Shown: positions 37,386 to 47,800 of the stretch, one piece after another
Layout: each line of letters starts with the position of its first letter
Numbering within the stretch: position 1 is the first letter of the stretch
NCBI RefSeq assembly: GCF_019880405.1
Contig: NZ_CP082269.1
Span: forward strand, 3,720,001-3,784,000
Source: Enterobacter sp. C2
GTDB taxonomy: Bacteria > Pseudomonadota > Gammaproteobacteria > Enterobacterales > Enterobacteriaceae
DNA length: 64,000 bases
Reading direction: 5' to 3'
The notes under the pieces: model-generated
Databases searched by the model: none
Seen by the model: only the letters and a program-made list of their open reading frames with translations
What the model was told of the DNA's origin: nothing
Program-made: the position numbers and the translations under genes

Positions 37386-38951
37386 TTAGCTTGCGGCCTG
37401 CAGGCGGAACGAGGCCATAGCGGCCACTAGCTCGCGAGACTGCTGCTCCAGGGAGTGGGTCGCAGCAGAAGACTGCTGCACCAGAGCGGCATTCTGCTGG
37501 GCGGTTTCATCCATCTGGTTCACCGCAATATTCACCTGCTCAATACCCCGACTCTGCTCGTGGGACGCGTTAGCGATCTCCCGCATCAGCTTCGTCATGC
37601 GCGTTACTTCGCTGGCGATCTCATCCATTGTCTCACCGGCCTGCATTGCCAGATTGCTCCCCTCCCCAACGTGAGTCTGCGAGTCGGTGATCAGAGTGCG
37701 GATCTCTTTCGCCGCGTCGGCGCTGCGGCTCGCGAGGTTACGTACTTCGCCCGCCACGACCGCAAAGCCGCGGCCCTGCTCCCCTGCCCGCGCCGCTTCT
37801 ACCGAGGCGTTAAGCGCCAGAATGTTGGTCTGGAAGGCAATGCCGTCGATAACGCTAAGAATATCGGCGATACGTGCCGAACTGCCGGAGATGTCCTGCA
37901 TTTTCTCGATCACGTAGCAGACCATTTCGCTGCCGCGATCGGCGGTGTCAGAGACCGTCTTCGCCAGCTGGTGCGCCTGCTCGGCGTTGGCAGCGTTCTG
38001 CTTCACCGTGGCGGTGATCTGCTCCATGCTGGCAGCCGTCTGCTCAAGGGAGGAGGCAGTAGACTCGGTGCGCTGGGCCAGATCGACGTTGCCTGCGGTT
38101 AACTCCCGACTGCCGGTATCGATCTGGGCGCTGGCGTCGCGAACGCGGGTCACCGAACCCACCAGCGAGTGACGCATGTTCTCAATGGCGGCGTTGAGGC
38201 GGGAGAACTCCTTGCTGGTTATCTCCGTTTGCATTGGCGTCAGGTTACCCGCCGCCACCTGCTCCAGCTGCTGAATAGAGACGTTAAGCGGCTTAAGCAG
38301 CATATGGCGCAGTGCCAGCCATGCCAGGGCAATGATGCCGGCGGTCACCAGCGCGGCGATGACGATCAGCGCCATTACCCGTTTTTTACTCGCCTGTACC
38401 GCGTCCACTTCGGCCTTGCCGCGTGCTTCGCCCCAGTTCAGAAACGCCTGCATATCGTTATCAAACTGACGCGACACCGGCACCAGCTGATTCTCCAGCA
38501 GGGAGTAGTAATCGTCTGCGCTCTGCTGATTGAGGGCCTTCAGCATGGGAACGATACCCTGGGTATTGTAGGCCTGATAGCTTTTGGCGACCGCCGCCAG
38601 CAGGGCCTTGCCGCTCTCGTCCTCGACGCCCGCGTCGATGGTCTCCTGCAACCCTTTTTGGGCCTGTGCGATCTCGCTATTGATATTTTTTACCGACTTG
38701 CCCGCATCGTCCAGCAGCCCGACTTCCATCATGCGCACCGCCTGTCCGGCTTCGTTGCGCGCGCGCAGGATCAGGGTATAGCCCTCGTTGAGGTTTGCCA
38801 TCTGCTCACCCTGAAGGTGATTAATACGCTGTAGCGATGAGGAGCTCTGGGTCAGGGCGTAAATACCGATGCCGCTGACCAGAAGGAGGAGTAACGTCAT
38901 TACGGCCAGCAGAGAGAGCAGGCCAGTGCGAATCGAAAGCGTTCTAAGCAT
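37386..38951 (-). CDS. Methyl-accepting chemotaxis protein
   Basis: 521 aa. TM1 about 10-32, a four-helix periplasmic sensor domain about 33-190 (Tar/Tsr type), TM2 about 193-215, HAMP, and a signalling hairpin with tip GIAFQTNILALNASVEAARA and GEQGRGFAVVAGEVRNLASR. The C-terminus (SFRLQAAS) lacks the NWETF-type CheR-docking pentapeptide, so its adaptation would rely on other receptors. The ligand is unknown; the signature Tsr/Tar amino-acid ligand arginines are not clearly aligned. It sits between fbp and the galactofuranose transporter, where E. coli has none, so it is a lineage-specific insert. Probably polar inner-membrane receptor. Confidence 0.92.
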   Translation of the reverse strand: MLRTLSIRTGLLSLLAVMTLLLLLVSGIGIYALTQSSSSLQRINHLQGEQMANLNEGYTLILRARNEAGQAVRMMEVGLLDDAGKSVKNINSEIAQAQKGLQETIDAGVEDESGKALLAAVAKSYQAYNTQGIVPMLKALNQQSADDYYSLLENQLVPVSRQFDNDMQAFLNWGEARGKAEVDAVQASKKRVMALIVIAALVTAGIIALAWLALRHMLLKPLNVSIQQLEQVAAGNLTPMQTEITSKEFSRLNAAIENMRHSLVGSVTRVRDASAQIDTGSRELTAGNVDLAQRTESTASSLEQTAASMEQITATVKQNAANAEQAHQLAKTVSDTADRGSEMVCYVIEKMQDISGSSARIADILSVIDGIAFQTNILALNASVEAARAGEQGRGFAVVAGEVRNLASRSADAAKEIRTLITDSQTHVGEGSNLAMQAGETMDEIASEVTRMTKLMREIANASHEQSRGIEQVNIAVNQMDETAQQNAALVQQSSAATHSLEQQSRELVAAMASFRLQAAS

Positions 38952-39060
38952 GATGGTGATCCCGGTAGCAGAGAGACTTCGTAGCGTGAATAGTGCTGAT
39001 TCGAACAGTTATCGACCGCTACCGGGAAAGCTTTAGCTATTTTTTAACCATATCAAAAAG

Positions 39061-40062
39061 TTATGACTTCGTTGCCGGAATGCTCACCCGCGTGACCGGG
39101 GAGTTCTGCCGGTTCTCCCACAGTACCGTCAGGCCGCGTTGCAGGGCGATAAAGATAAACAGCAAAATGCCGATGGCGATCTTTGTCCACCACGAGCTGA
39201 GCGTGCCGTCGAAGTTAATATAGGTCTGGATCAGCCCCTGGATTGCCACGCCAAACAGCGTGCCTAATACCGTTCCCACGCCGCCGCTGAGCAGCGTGCC
39301 ACCAATCACCACCGAGGCGATGGCGTCCAGCTCAACCCCAACGCCCGCCAGGGCATAACCCGCCTGGGTGTAGACAGAGAAGACAATGCCCGCCAGCGTC
39401 GCCAGCCCGGTTGAGAGCATATAGATGCGGATCGTGGTACTGCGGGTAGAGATGCCCATCAGGTTGGCCGAGGTGGCGCTGCCGCCAATGGCATAGACCT
39501 GATTGCCAAAGCGCGTACGGTGGGCGAGGAAGATGCCTATCACCACCACGCCCAGCATCAGCAGCCCCATCGCGCTCAGGCGACCGCCGCCGGGAATTTT
39601 CCACGCCAGGCTAGAGAGGGTGTCGTAGATCGGATGGTTAATGGGAATCGACTCTTCAGAGACCAGGTAGCTGACGCCGCGCAGGAAGAACATCCCGGCG
39701 AGGGTGATGATAAACGCCGGGATCTTCAGGGCATCGATCAGCAGGCCCATAAACGCCCCGAAGGCGCAGCCCATCGCCAGCACCAGCGGGAAGGCCAACA
39801 GGGGTGAGATGCCCCAGAAGCCAATCGCCTTCGCCAGAAAGACGCCGGTAAAGGCGATCACCGACCCCACCGACAGGTCGATGCCGCCGGAGAGGATCAC
39901 GAAGGTCATGCCAACGGCGATAATCCCAAGAAAGGCGTTATCGGTCAAAATGTTGCAGATAACCCGCGTCGAGGCGAAGCCCGGAAACTGGGTCAGGCAG
40001 TAGAGATAGCCGAGCACGAACACGCCGAGCGTGATCATCAGCGGCAGGTTACGTTTTATCAT
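39061..40062 (-). CDS. yjfF: Galactofuranose ABC transporter permease YjfF
   Basis: 333 aa from ATG 40062 (MIKRNLPLMITLGVF, the E. coli start); an ATG two codons upstream (40068) is also possible. BPD_transp_2 (ribose-type) permease with about 8-10 membrane segments and GIDLSVGSVIAFTGV. It overlaps the ytfT 3' end. Imports galactofuranose with YtfT, YtfR and YtfQ. Confidence 0.95.
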   Translation of the reverse strand: MIKRNLPLMITLGVFVLGYLYCLTQFPGFASTRVICNILTDNAFLGIIAVGMTFVILSGGIDLSVGSVIAFTGVFLAKAIGFWGISPLLAFPLVLAMGCAFGAFMGLLIDALKIPAFIITLAGMFFLRGVSYLVSEESIPINHPIYDTLSSLAWKIPGGGRLSAMGLLMLGVVVIGIFLAHRTRFGNQVYAIGGSATSANLMGISTRSTTIRIYMLSTGLATLAGIVFSVYTQAGYALAGVGVELDAIASVVIGGTLLSGGVGTVLGTLFGVAIQGLIQTYINFDGTLSSWWTKIAIGILLFIFIALQRGLTVLWENRQNSPVTRVSIPATKS

Positions 40063-41074
40063 GACCACGGCTCCTCTTAATCAGATCGATAAAGCGCGGC
40101 GACTGCACAATCAGCACGCACATTACGACGACGGCCTTCACGACCTGGTTCAGCTCCGGCGGGAAGCCCGAGAGTAAAATGCCGGTGTTCATTCCCTGGA
40201 TAATCAGCGCCCCGACAATCGACAGCAGCAGGTTGAAGCGCCCGCCCATTAGCGAGCCGCCGCCAATCACCACAGCGAGGATGGCGTCCAGCTCCAGCCA
40301 TAGCCCGGCGTTGTTGGCATCCGCCCCGCGAATGTCCGCCGTGACGATGATCCCGGCAATGGCGGCGCAGACGCCGCTCAGGACGTAGGTCAGCATCACG
40401 ACTACCCGGGTATTCACCCCGGCATTTTTGGCGGCGCGGATGTTGATCCCCACCGCTTCGATAAACATGCCCAGCGCCGTTTTGCGGGTGAAGAGCCAAA
40501 ACACCACCAGCGTTATCAGAGCGATAATCACCGGCGTCGGGAAGAGCAGCAGCGAGCCGCTGCCGAGCCACGAGAGACTGGGGGCGTTGAAGGTGACGAT
40601 CTGCCCGGAGGTGATCAGCTGCGCCACGCCGCGCCCGGCGACCATCAGTATCAGCGTGGCAACGAAAGGCTGGATCTTGAGGATGGCCACCAGCACGCCG
40701 TTCCACAGCCCGGCCAGCACACCGCTGCCGATGGCCGCCAGCAGCACAATTGGCAGGCTGTGCCCGACCACGGTCATCGAAGCCGCCGTCGCCCCCGCAA
40801 TCGCCATGATGGCCCCCACGGAGAGATCGATCCCCCCGGTGGCGATCACCAGCGTCATGCCGATGGCCAGCAGCGCTACCGGTGCAGCACGGTTAAGAAT
40901 ATCGATGGGACTGCCGAATAGCCGCCCATCCTGCAGAACGATCTGGAAAAAATGCGGCGCAACCAGGCTGTCAACCAGCAGCACCAGGATCAGCGCCACC
41001 AGCTGCGGCATACCCGTCGGCCAGCTTATGCGCCGCTTCGGCTGGCCGGTTTGCGGAAGGGAACGGGGCATCAC
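40049..41074 (-). CDS. ytfT: Galactofuranose ABC transporter permease YtfT
   Basis: 341 aa, E. coli length. Ribose-type permease with GGIDLSVGAIMAIAGATAAS and VVIGGGSLMGGRFNLL. Second permease half of the YtfQRT-YjfF importer; starts 10 nt after ytfR. Confidence 0.95.
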   Translation of the reverse strand: MMPRSLPQTGQPKRRISWPTGMPQLVALILVLLVDSLVAPHFFQIVLQDGRLFGSPIDILNRAAPVALLAIGMTLVIATGGIDLSVGAIMAIAGATAASMTVVGHSLPIVLLAAIGSGVLAGLWNGVLVAILKIQPFVATLILMVAGRGVAQLITSGQIVTFNAPSLSWLGSGSLLLFPTPVIIALITLVVFWLFTRKTALGMFIEAVGINIRAAKNAGVNTRVVVMLTYVLSGVCAAIAGIIVTADIRGADANNAGLWLELDAILAVVIGGGSLMGGRFNLLLSIVGALIIQGMNTGILLSGFPPELNQVVKAVVVMCVLIVQSPRFIDLIKRSRGHDKT

Positions 41075-41084
41075 ACTCTACTCC

Positions 41085-42587
41085 TTATGCCGCGATGGCA
41101 TTCATGATCGCCGGAACCGAAAGTTCTGCGAGCGGGATCTCTGCCACCTGTTTGCGGTCGCGCATGATGATCACCCGATCGGCATAGCCGACCAGCTCCT
41201 CCAGCTCAGAGGAGATCACCAGCAGCGCTAAGCCGTCGGCGCACAAGGTTTCAATAAGCCGGATGATTTCGGCATGAGCCCCTACGTCGATGCCGCGCGT
41301 CGGCTCGTCGAGGATCAGGAACTGGGGTTTGGTCAGCAGCCAGCGGGAGAGCAGCACCTTCTGCTGGTTGCCGCCGGAGAGAAACTCAATCGGCTGCTCG
41401 GCGCTGGGGGTGCGAATACCCAGCTGGCGAATAAAGCGCTCGGCGATCTCATTCTGCTCCCGACGTGGAATGGGCCGCAGCCAGCCGCGCTGGGCCTGCA
41501 GGGCGAGAATAATATTCTCCCGCACCGAGGCCGCGGCAATAATGCCGTCGGTTTTGCGATCCTCCGGACAGAAGCCGATCCCCAGGCACGACGCCTGATG
41601 CGGCGAGCGCAGGGTCTGCGGCTTGCCTTTGATGATCGCCCTGCCGCTGTCGGCGGGCTTGATGCCGAAAATCACCTCGGCGGTTTCGGTCCGTCCGGAG
41701 CCTAACAGCCCGGCGAGACCGACGATTTCACCGGGGCGCACTGCAAAGTTAAAGGGTGCGATGGTGCCTTTCTTGCCAAAATCGGTGAAGGCGGCCACTG
41801 GCTTGTCGCTGAGCAGCGTCCGGCCCGCCCGTTGCAGGGCGTTGCTCTCCAGCTCGCGCCCCAGCATCATTTTCACCAGCTCGATCTGCGGCAGCTCGCG
41901 GGTTTCGCGGCAGCCAACAAAGCCGCCGTTGCGCAGAACGGTAATGCGGTCGCTGACCTCATACACCTGATCGAGGAAATGGGTGACGAAGATCAGGCTC
42001 ACGCCCTGGGCGCGCAGCTGGCGCATCAGGGTGAAGAGCATCTCCACCTCCTGGGTATCGAGGCTGGCGGTAGGCTCGTCGAGGATCAACACCTTTGCCG
42101 AGAGGTCGATAGCGCGACAGATAGCAACAATCTGCTGCATCGCTACCGAAAAACGGTTCAGCGGCTCGCGCACGTCAAGCGAGAAGCCGTAGGAGGCCAT
42201 CAGCGCCGTGGCACGGCGCTCCATCTCTTTACGCTGCAGGAAACCAAAGCGCCGCGGCTCGCGGCCGATAAACAGGTTATCTGCCACCGACATGTTCGGC
42301 AGCAGGTTAACCTCCTGATAGACCGTCCCGATGCCCAACTGCTGGGCATGGGCGGTGTTTTTAGGCGAGATCGCCTGGCCTTCGAGACGAATAACGCCGC
42401 GATCGGCATGATAGACGCCGGTCAACGCCTTGATGAGCGTTGATTTACCGGCCCCGTTTTCACCGAGGAGCGCCATAATTTCGCCCCGGCGCAGGCTAAA
42501 GTTGACGTTATCAAGCGCCTTTACGCCGGGGAAAAATTTACTTAACCCCTCGGTACTCAGAATTTCCTGGTGTTGGTCGGTGGTCAT
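41085..42587 (-). CDS. ytfR: Galactofuranose ABC transporter ATP-binding protein YtfR
   Basis: 500 aa with two ABC cassettes, as usual for sugar importers of this type. First Walker A GENGAGKSTL near 40-49; second cassette has the modified loop GLLGSGRTE and signature LSGGNQQKV with LILDEPTRGID. Energises uptake. Confidence 0.96.
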   Translation of the reverse strand: MTTDQHQEILSTEGLSKFFPGVKALDNVNFSLRRGEIMALLGENGAGKSTLIKALTGVYHADRGVIRLEGQAISPKNTAHAQQLGIGTVYQEVNLLPNMSVADNLFIGREPRRFGFLQRKEMERRATALMASYGFSLDVREPLNRFSVAMQQIVAICRAIDLSAKVLILDEPTASLDTQEVEMLFTLMRQLRAQGVSLIFVTHFLDQVYEVSDRITVLRNGGFVGCRETRELPQIELVKMMLGRELESNALQRAGRTLLSDKPVAAFTDFGKKGTIAPFNFAVRPGEIVGLAGLLGSGRTETAEVIFGIKPADSGRAIIKGKPQTLRSPHQASCLGIGFCPEDRKTDGIIAAASVRENIILALQAQRGWLRPIPRREQNEIAERFIRQLGIRTPSAEQPIEFLSGGNQQKVLLSRWLLTKPQFLILDEPTRGIDVGAHAEIIRLIETLCADGLALLVISSELEELVGYADRVIIMRDRKQVAEIPLAELSVPAIMNAIAA

Positions 42588-42616
42588 GATGGCCTCCCCG
42601 AAACGAACCGCCGGAC

Positions 42617-43573
42617 TTAATAGCCCATATTTTTCTTCTTCTCGAGCTCTTCTTTCGCCGTATCCGGCAGGTAGAGCGTCGATTTGGTCATGGTCATTTT
42701 CTCAGGCTGGGTACCGTCTTTTTTGAATTTCTCCAGCGCGTCGAAGGCCGGGCCAGCCATGTTCGGCGTCAGCTCAACGCTGGCGTTGGCTTCGCCTTCA
42801 ATCATCGCTTTAAAGATATCCGGCACGCCGTCGATGGAGCCGGTCAGAATATCTTTGCCCGGCTTCAGGCCCGCCTCTTTGATGGCCTGAATAGCACCGA
42901 TTGCCATATCGTCGTTATGGGCGTAAACCATGCAGATGTTCTTGCCGTTATTCTCGGCTTTGATAAAGCTCTCCATGACCTCTTTCCCTTTGCTGCGGGT
43001 AAAGTCGCCGGACTGGGAGCGGATGATTTTGATGTTTGGTGCTTTAGCGATGGCGTCAGCGAACCCTTTTTTACGGTCAATCGCTACGCTCGCCCCTACT
43101 GTGCCCTGCAGTTCGACAACGTTACATTTTTTATCGCCGACGGTTTTGATCAGCCACTCGCCGATCAGCTGGCCTTCCAGCACGTTATTGGCGGTAACGG
43201 TAGTCATGTAGAGCGACTTATCTTTCACATCAATGGAGCGGTCGAGGAGGATCACCGGGATCTCGGCATCTTTAGCCTCTTTCAGCACCGGCTCCCAGCC
43301 GGTTGCCACTACCGGGGCAATAAAGATGGCATCCACGCCCTGGGCGATGAACGAACGTACCGCCTTGATCTGGTTCTCCTGTTTTTGCTGACCGTCGGCG
43401 ACTTTCAGCGTAATACCGCGTTTTTCCGCTTCGCTTTTCGCGACGTTGGTTTCAGCGGCTCGCCAGCCGGATTCGGAGCCGACCTGTGAAAAACCGACGG
43501 TTAACGGGGCTGCCATCGCCATAGACGACATGGCTGCTGAGACTGCTGTGACCAGAAGTAAGCGCTTCCACAT
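42617..43573 (-). CDS. ytfQ: Galactofuranose-binding periplasmic protein YtfQ
   Basis: 318 aa, E. coli length. Signal peptide 1-21 (LLLVTAVSAAMSSMAMAA), then a type I periplasmic binding fold: TVGFSQVGSESGWRAAE, AIFIAPVVATGW, ILLDRSIDVKD. First gene of the ytfQRT-yjfF operon, divergent from ppa; a perfect inverted repeat lies 70 nt upstream. Confidence 0.96.
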   Translation of the reverse strand: MWKRLLLVTAVSAAMSSMAMAAPLTVGFSQVGSESGWRAAETNVAKSEAEKRGITLKVADGQQKQENQIKAVRSFIAQGVDAIFIAPVVATGWEPVLKEAKDAEIPVILLDRSIDVKDKSLYMTTVTANNVLEGQLIGEWLIKTVGDKKCNVVELQGTVGASVAIDRKKGFADAIAKAPNIKIIRSQSGDFTRSKGKEVMESFIKAENNGKNICMVYAHNDDMAIGAIQAIKEAGLKPGKDILTGSIDGVPDIFKAMIEGEANASVELTPNMAGPAFDALEKFKKDGTQPEKMTMTKSTLYLPDTAKEELEKKKNMGY

Positions 43574-43643
43574 AATAACGTCCTCGTAGGGGTGATTATT
43601 GTTTGGCTAAAAGATGTTCGCGAAGAGACTATAGCGAATGGAA

Positions 43644-43666
43644 GATGTAACGAATTGCGTTACATC
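43644..43666. promoter_or_regulatory. Perfect inverted repeat upstream of ytfQ
   Basis: GATGTAACG (43644-43652), spacer AATTG, CGTTACATC (43658-43666). Operator-like length and symmetry in the ytfQ-ppa intergenic region, nearer ytfQ. It does not match the full GalR/LacI consensus; the protein is unknown. Confidence 0.6.
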
Positions 43667-43836
43667 ACACTTCAAAAAAGTAAATAAAACGTTAATCACA
43701 AGTTTGTAATCGCTTTCATTTTGCTATGAAAAATGCGGCTGAGGTTATGTACTTTTCGGTTATGTGAATGGTCTGAGAAACGCGCGATTGGCAGGGGGAA
43801 AGCGAAAACAGGCGAAGACTTTCGGCGTGAGTTGGC

Positions 43837-43842
43837 TATAAT
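43837..43842 (+). promoter_or_regulatory. ppa promoter -10 element
   Basis: TATAAT 40 nt before the ppa ATG, preceded by TTGGC. No good -35 hexamer at 17 bp. The rest of the 309-bp ytfQ-ppa spacer shows only the inverted repeat listed above. Confidence 0.6.
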
Positions 43843-43882
43843 ACCCGGCACTTGTTTGCCACACATTTTAAAGGAAACAAAC

Positions 43883-44413
43883 ATGAGCTTACTGAACGTA
43901 CCGGCGGGTAAAGATCTGCCAGAAGACATCTACGTAGTTATCGAGATCCCGGCAAACGCCGATCCGATCAAATACGAAATTGACAAAGACACTGGCGCGC
44001 TGTTCGTTGACCGCTTCATGTCTACCGCGATGTTCTATCCGTGCAACTACGGCTACATCAACCACACCCTCTCTCTGGACGGTGACCCGGTTGACGTTCT
44101 GGTCCCGACCCCGTACCCGCTGCAGCCGGGTTCAGTGGTGCGTTGCCGCCCGGTTGGCGTGCTGAAGATGACCGACGAAGCGGGCGAAGATGCCAAGCTG
44201 GTTGCGGTTCCGCACACCAAGCTGAGCAAAGAGTACGATCACATCAAAGACGTGAACGACCTGCCGGAACTGCTGAAAGCGCAGATCACCCACTTCTTCG
44301 AGCACTACAAAGATCTCGAAAAAGGCAAATGGGTTAAGGTTGACGGCTGGGATAACGCCGAAGCGGCGAAAGCTGAAATCGTGGCCTCTTTCGAACGCGC
44401 TGCGAAGAAGTAA
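43883..44413 (+). CDS. ppa: Inorganic pyrophosphatase, family I
   Basis: 176 aa from ATG 43883 (AAAGGAAA upstream), E. coli length. Signature [14 protein letters not shown] with metal-binding aspartates, and YIEI-type [17 protein letters not shown]. Hydrolyses pyrophosphate to drive biosynthesis; hexameric and cytosolic. Confidence 0.98.
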   Translation: MSLLNVPAGKDLPEDIYVVIEIPANADPIKYEIDKDTGALFVDRFMSTAMFYPCNYGYINHTLSLDGDPVDVLVPTPYPLQPGSVVRCRPVGVLKMTDEAGEDAKLVAVPHTKLSKEYDHIKDVNDLPELLKAQITHFFEHYKDLEKGKWVKVDGWDNAEAAKAEIVASFERAAKK

Positions 44414-44435
44414 TCTTTGCCCGCAGTAAAAACAG

Positions 44436-44464
44436 AAACACCGCCCTAACGGCGGTGTTTTTTT
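44436..44464 (+). terminator. ppa terminator
   Basis: AAACACCGCC (44436-44445) and GGCGGTGTTT (44451-44460) with the T-run continuing to 44464. Confidence 0.92.
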
Positions 44465-44470
44465 ATGGAT

Positions 44471-44498
44471 AAAACAGCGCCACCCGAAGGTGGCGCTG
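44471..44498 (-). terminator. Terminator of the tamA-tamB-ytfP operon
   Basis: CAGCGCCACC (44475-44484), loop CGAA, GGTGGCGCTG (44489-44498); on the minus strand it is followed by TTTT. It lies 4 nt past the ytfP stop. Confidence 0.85.
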
Positions 44499-44501
44499 CT
44501 G

Positions 44502-44846
44502 TTAGTCCCGATCCCTGTCTAACCAGTTCCCGGTCTCTATCCGCGTGTGTTCATCCACCGACAGCTGGTACACGTACATCCATGCACTGCCGTAAGGTGT
44601 CTGAATCAATTGACGCTTGTACTCCCCGCCCGCGGTGCGGAGCTGATCCAGCTCGGCCAGGGTTTCGGCGTCAATACGGTAAACTTCACCCAGCACATGG
44701 CCCGGACCGGGCACCGCACCTGGGTAGTGCCCCAGACTGTAAAGTTGATAATTCTCAACGCTGTGATCGCCCAGCCATTGAGCATTAGTCATCCAGTGAC
44801 TGTTACCTTGCTTGCGTCGTAAACTGCCGTAAACAAATATTCGCAT
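44502..44846 (-). CDS. ytfP: Gamma-glutamylcyclotransferase-like protein YtfP
   Basis: 114 aa. BtrG/GGCT fold with MRIFVYGSLRRKQGN, GHYPGAVPG and GEVYRID. Acts or binds small gamma-glutamyl-like compounds by family; substrate unknown. It starts 2 nt after tamB, third gene of the tam operon as in E. coli. Confidence 0.93.
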   Translation of the reverse strand: MRIFVYGSLRRKQGNSHWMTNAQWLGDHSVENYQLYSLGHYPGAVPGPGHVLGEVYRIDAETLAELDQLRTAGGEYKRQLIQTPYGSAWMYVYQLSVDEHTRIETGNWLDRDRD

Positions 44847-44848
44847 TG

Positions 44849-47800
44849 CTAAAACTCAAACTGATAGAGCAGATCTAGTGCCTGGTCTACGCCAGACACC
44901 GCTTCCAGATATAGCTTAGGCATCAGGCGATAGCGTAACGTGAGCGTCGCCAGAGAGTCAAAAATACCCACGCCATACTTCACCTGCAATCCCGGCAGAA
45001 CATAGCCGCTGACCACCACCTGGGAGGAGTCGCCTACGCCCTGCGTGTCCAATGCCAGATTGCTGACGCCAAAGGTCTCGCCGATTCGACCCACAACCTG
45101 TCCGCTCTGGGCAACGCCCAGGCCCACCAGCGCCGACGTCATCGCTGCGCTGTCGCTCTGTGTGCTCTCCAGCCCCTGGCCGCGAAGCAGATAGGAGAGT
45201 GCTTCCTGCTGCGACATCGCCGGGTCAGAGAAGATCTCCGCCTTCGGTTCGTCGGCAGTTCCGGTCACACGCACGCCGGCAATAACGTCGTTTTCAGTGG
45301 ATTCCGGGTTACGGATCGCTTCAATGTTAAGCAAAGGTTGATCCGGCGGACCCGAGAACAATAACTCACCTTTGCGCACAATCAAATCCTGACCGTACGC
45401 ATGGAAGCGACCCTGAGGAATATTAATCTGTCCGTTTAAGCCAAGTCCTTGTTTATCCTGAGCAACTTTAAGATCGCCCGTTAAGCGTGCTTTTAAGCCA
45501 AACGCGTCCAGACGCACGTTATTGCCCACATGAACGGTTAAATTACTGTTGATCGGGATGCCTGCGGTCTGCGGCTCCTCCGGCTGCAGCTGGCTGTTAA
45601 GCATCACTTCGTCGCTGGAAACCCCTACCGCGCTCTCCGGTACGTCGTGGACCACAATGCGTGCCCATGGCACATCAATGCTGCCGTCGAGGGTGAAGAG
45701 CTGCGGCGTAGCTTCGAATACCACGTCCGGGGACGCGTCAAGGCGAACCATCGGCGGAACGGTGATCCGTACCCGGCTGCCCTTCGCCGCGATCCGTGCA
45801 CGCCAGTTGTCGATCTGGCTCCAGTCGGCATTACCGCTTAGGTTAATCTCGCCCTGTCGAGTGCGGACCACCCCTTGCAGAGTCGAACTTTGGCCATTGA
45901 AGTTCATCGCCACCTGGCTGGGCTGCATCTCAAACGGCATAAAGTTAGCGTCAATATCCACGCCGTTCAGCCCCATCTGGCCAAACAGCTGCGGGCTCTG
46001 CACGTTGCCCGCCAGCCGCAGGTTAGCGTTGAGCGTACCCGCCGCCTTCTCACCACGGGAGAAGATGGCGTTGATCATCGCGATGGAGAAGTTGCGGATA
46101 TTCACCGTGCCGCCGAGGTTGCGCTGCCCCTGGGGATCGGTGACCTGCACCTGGCCGTCAAACTGGCCGTTATTGGTCAGGCGCATCATCCATCCGAGAT
46201 CGGCGCGGTTGTCGCGCAGCTTCGCATTGAGGTTGAGCGTATCGAACGCAACCCGCAGCGGTGCATCGTTAACCGTCTGCGTCACCCGCACGTTGCGCCC
46301 GGCCAGTGTCACTTCACCCTGCGGCAGCCCCGGTTTGGTGGTATCCCAGCTGACGTCCGCCCGGCCGCTGAACGATCCGCTGGCCTGGGTGGTATCTGGC
46401 ATAAAGGGTTTCAACATCGCCAGGTCGAAGCGGTTCAGGTTAACCACCGCCCGTCCCTCTGCGCCTGCGTCCACGGTCTGCGGCACGCACAGCTCCGCGT
46501 TAGGGTTGGTCCAGCAGTGTGGTCCAATGCTTACCTTCTGCTCCTCGCCACGGTAGTCGAGGGCGATGGCGCGATTCAGCGACCACGGCCCGACCGGCGT
46601 AGCAAAACGCGTATCGCTCAGGGTCCCTTTCCAGCGCTGGTTAGCGCGGTCAAAGCTGCCCGCCAGGCGTAGCTGGCCGGACACCGGCTCGCCCTGCGCC
46701 CGCAGGTTCAGCTCGTGCTGCTTTTCGCTGCCTTTGGCATCCATGGTGACCAGGCTCAGGTTAACGCCCGGCTGAACGATGCGCTCTACGCGGGCGGTGA
46801 GGCTCCCGGCGATCTGGTCGGTAGATTTTATGTCACCCTCAACGCGCACGCGGGCAATAGAGAGCTCCTGCCAGCGCAGGTTGTTGGCGGTGATATCCGC
46901 CTGCACCTGCGGCGCATCCACCGTGCCCCGCACTTTGACTAGCCCCTTCGCCGTGCCGCCCAGGCCCGGTAGCGCGTTATCCAGCCCCGGTGCGTCGATG
47001 TTGGCGTCGAGATTCAGCGCCTTAACCCCCAGTTCTCCCTTAACGTCGGCGCTGTTGCGCCCCAGCTCAAGGTGCAGGCCCGGTACGGTCCACTGCATAT
47101 AGCTGTTGCCCTTGAGCGAGCCGTTGACGTTTACGTTGTTGTTCTTGACGTTGCCGGTAATTTTCATCTCCGGCACTTCCATCTGCCAGCTGCCGCCGTA
47201 GAGGCTGCCGCGCGTTTTAATCAGGCCGTTGAGCTTCGACGGCCAGTCGGGCACCTCTTTAGCCGTATTGATGCCGTTAAGCGTTAGCTCCCCACGCCAG
47301 CTGATGGCCTGCTGCCAGTCGAGCAGCGCCTTCAGCTCGGTTTTGCCCTCCAGCGCGGCGATGGTCAGCTTGTCGAGATTGATCTGCTGCTCGTTGCCTT
47401 TCGCATCCAGCGTGATGGTCGCAGGCGGAACCTGCTGCCCTTTCACCGCCGTGCGGAACGAGAGGGTGTAGTCGGTCATCTTACCGCTCAGCTTCAGTCG
47501 CAGGTCGTCAGCCTGATACTGTCGCTCGCCGGTAAAGGGCCAGTAGAGCTGCTCGCTAATGATATCGAGGTTCAGGGGCAGCCCCGCCTCTGCCAGCTGC
47601 GTCTTCGCCCGCAGCACCATGTCCACCGGGCCAGAGAGGTTAACCCCCACGTCAAGCGTCTCGCGCAGCGCGCCGCCGATCTTGAGCTTCACCTTCTCGC
47701 CCTTCAGAGGATCGACGTTCAATGTACTGTTGAGGGTAATATCCACCGGCCAGCTGTTGCTCAGCTGCGCCGTGCCGGTGGCGTTAACCGTGCCCTGGTT

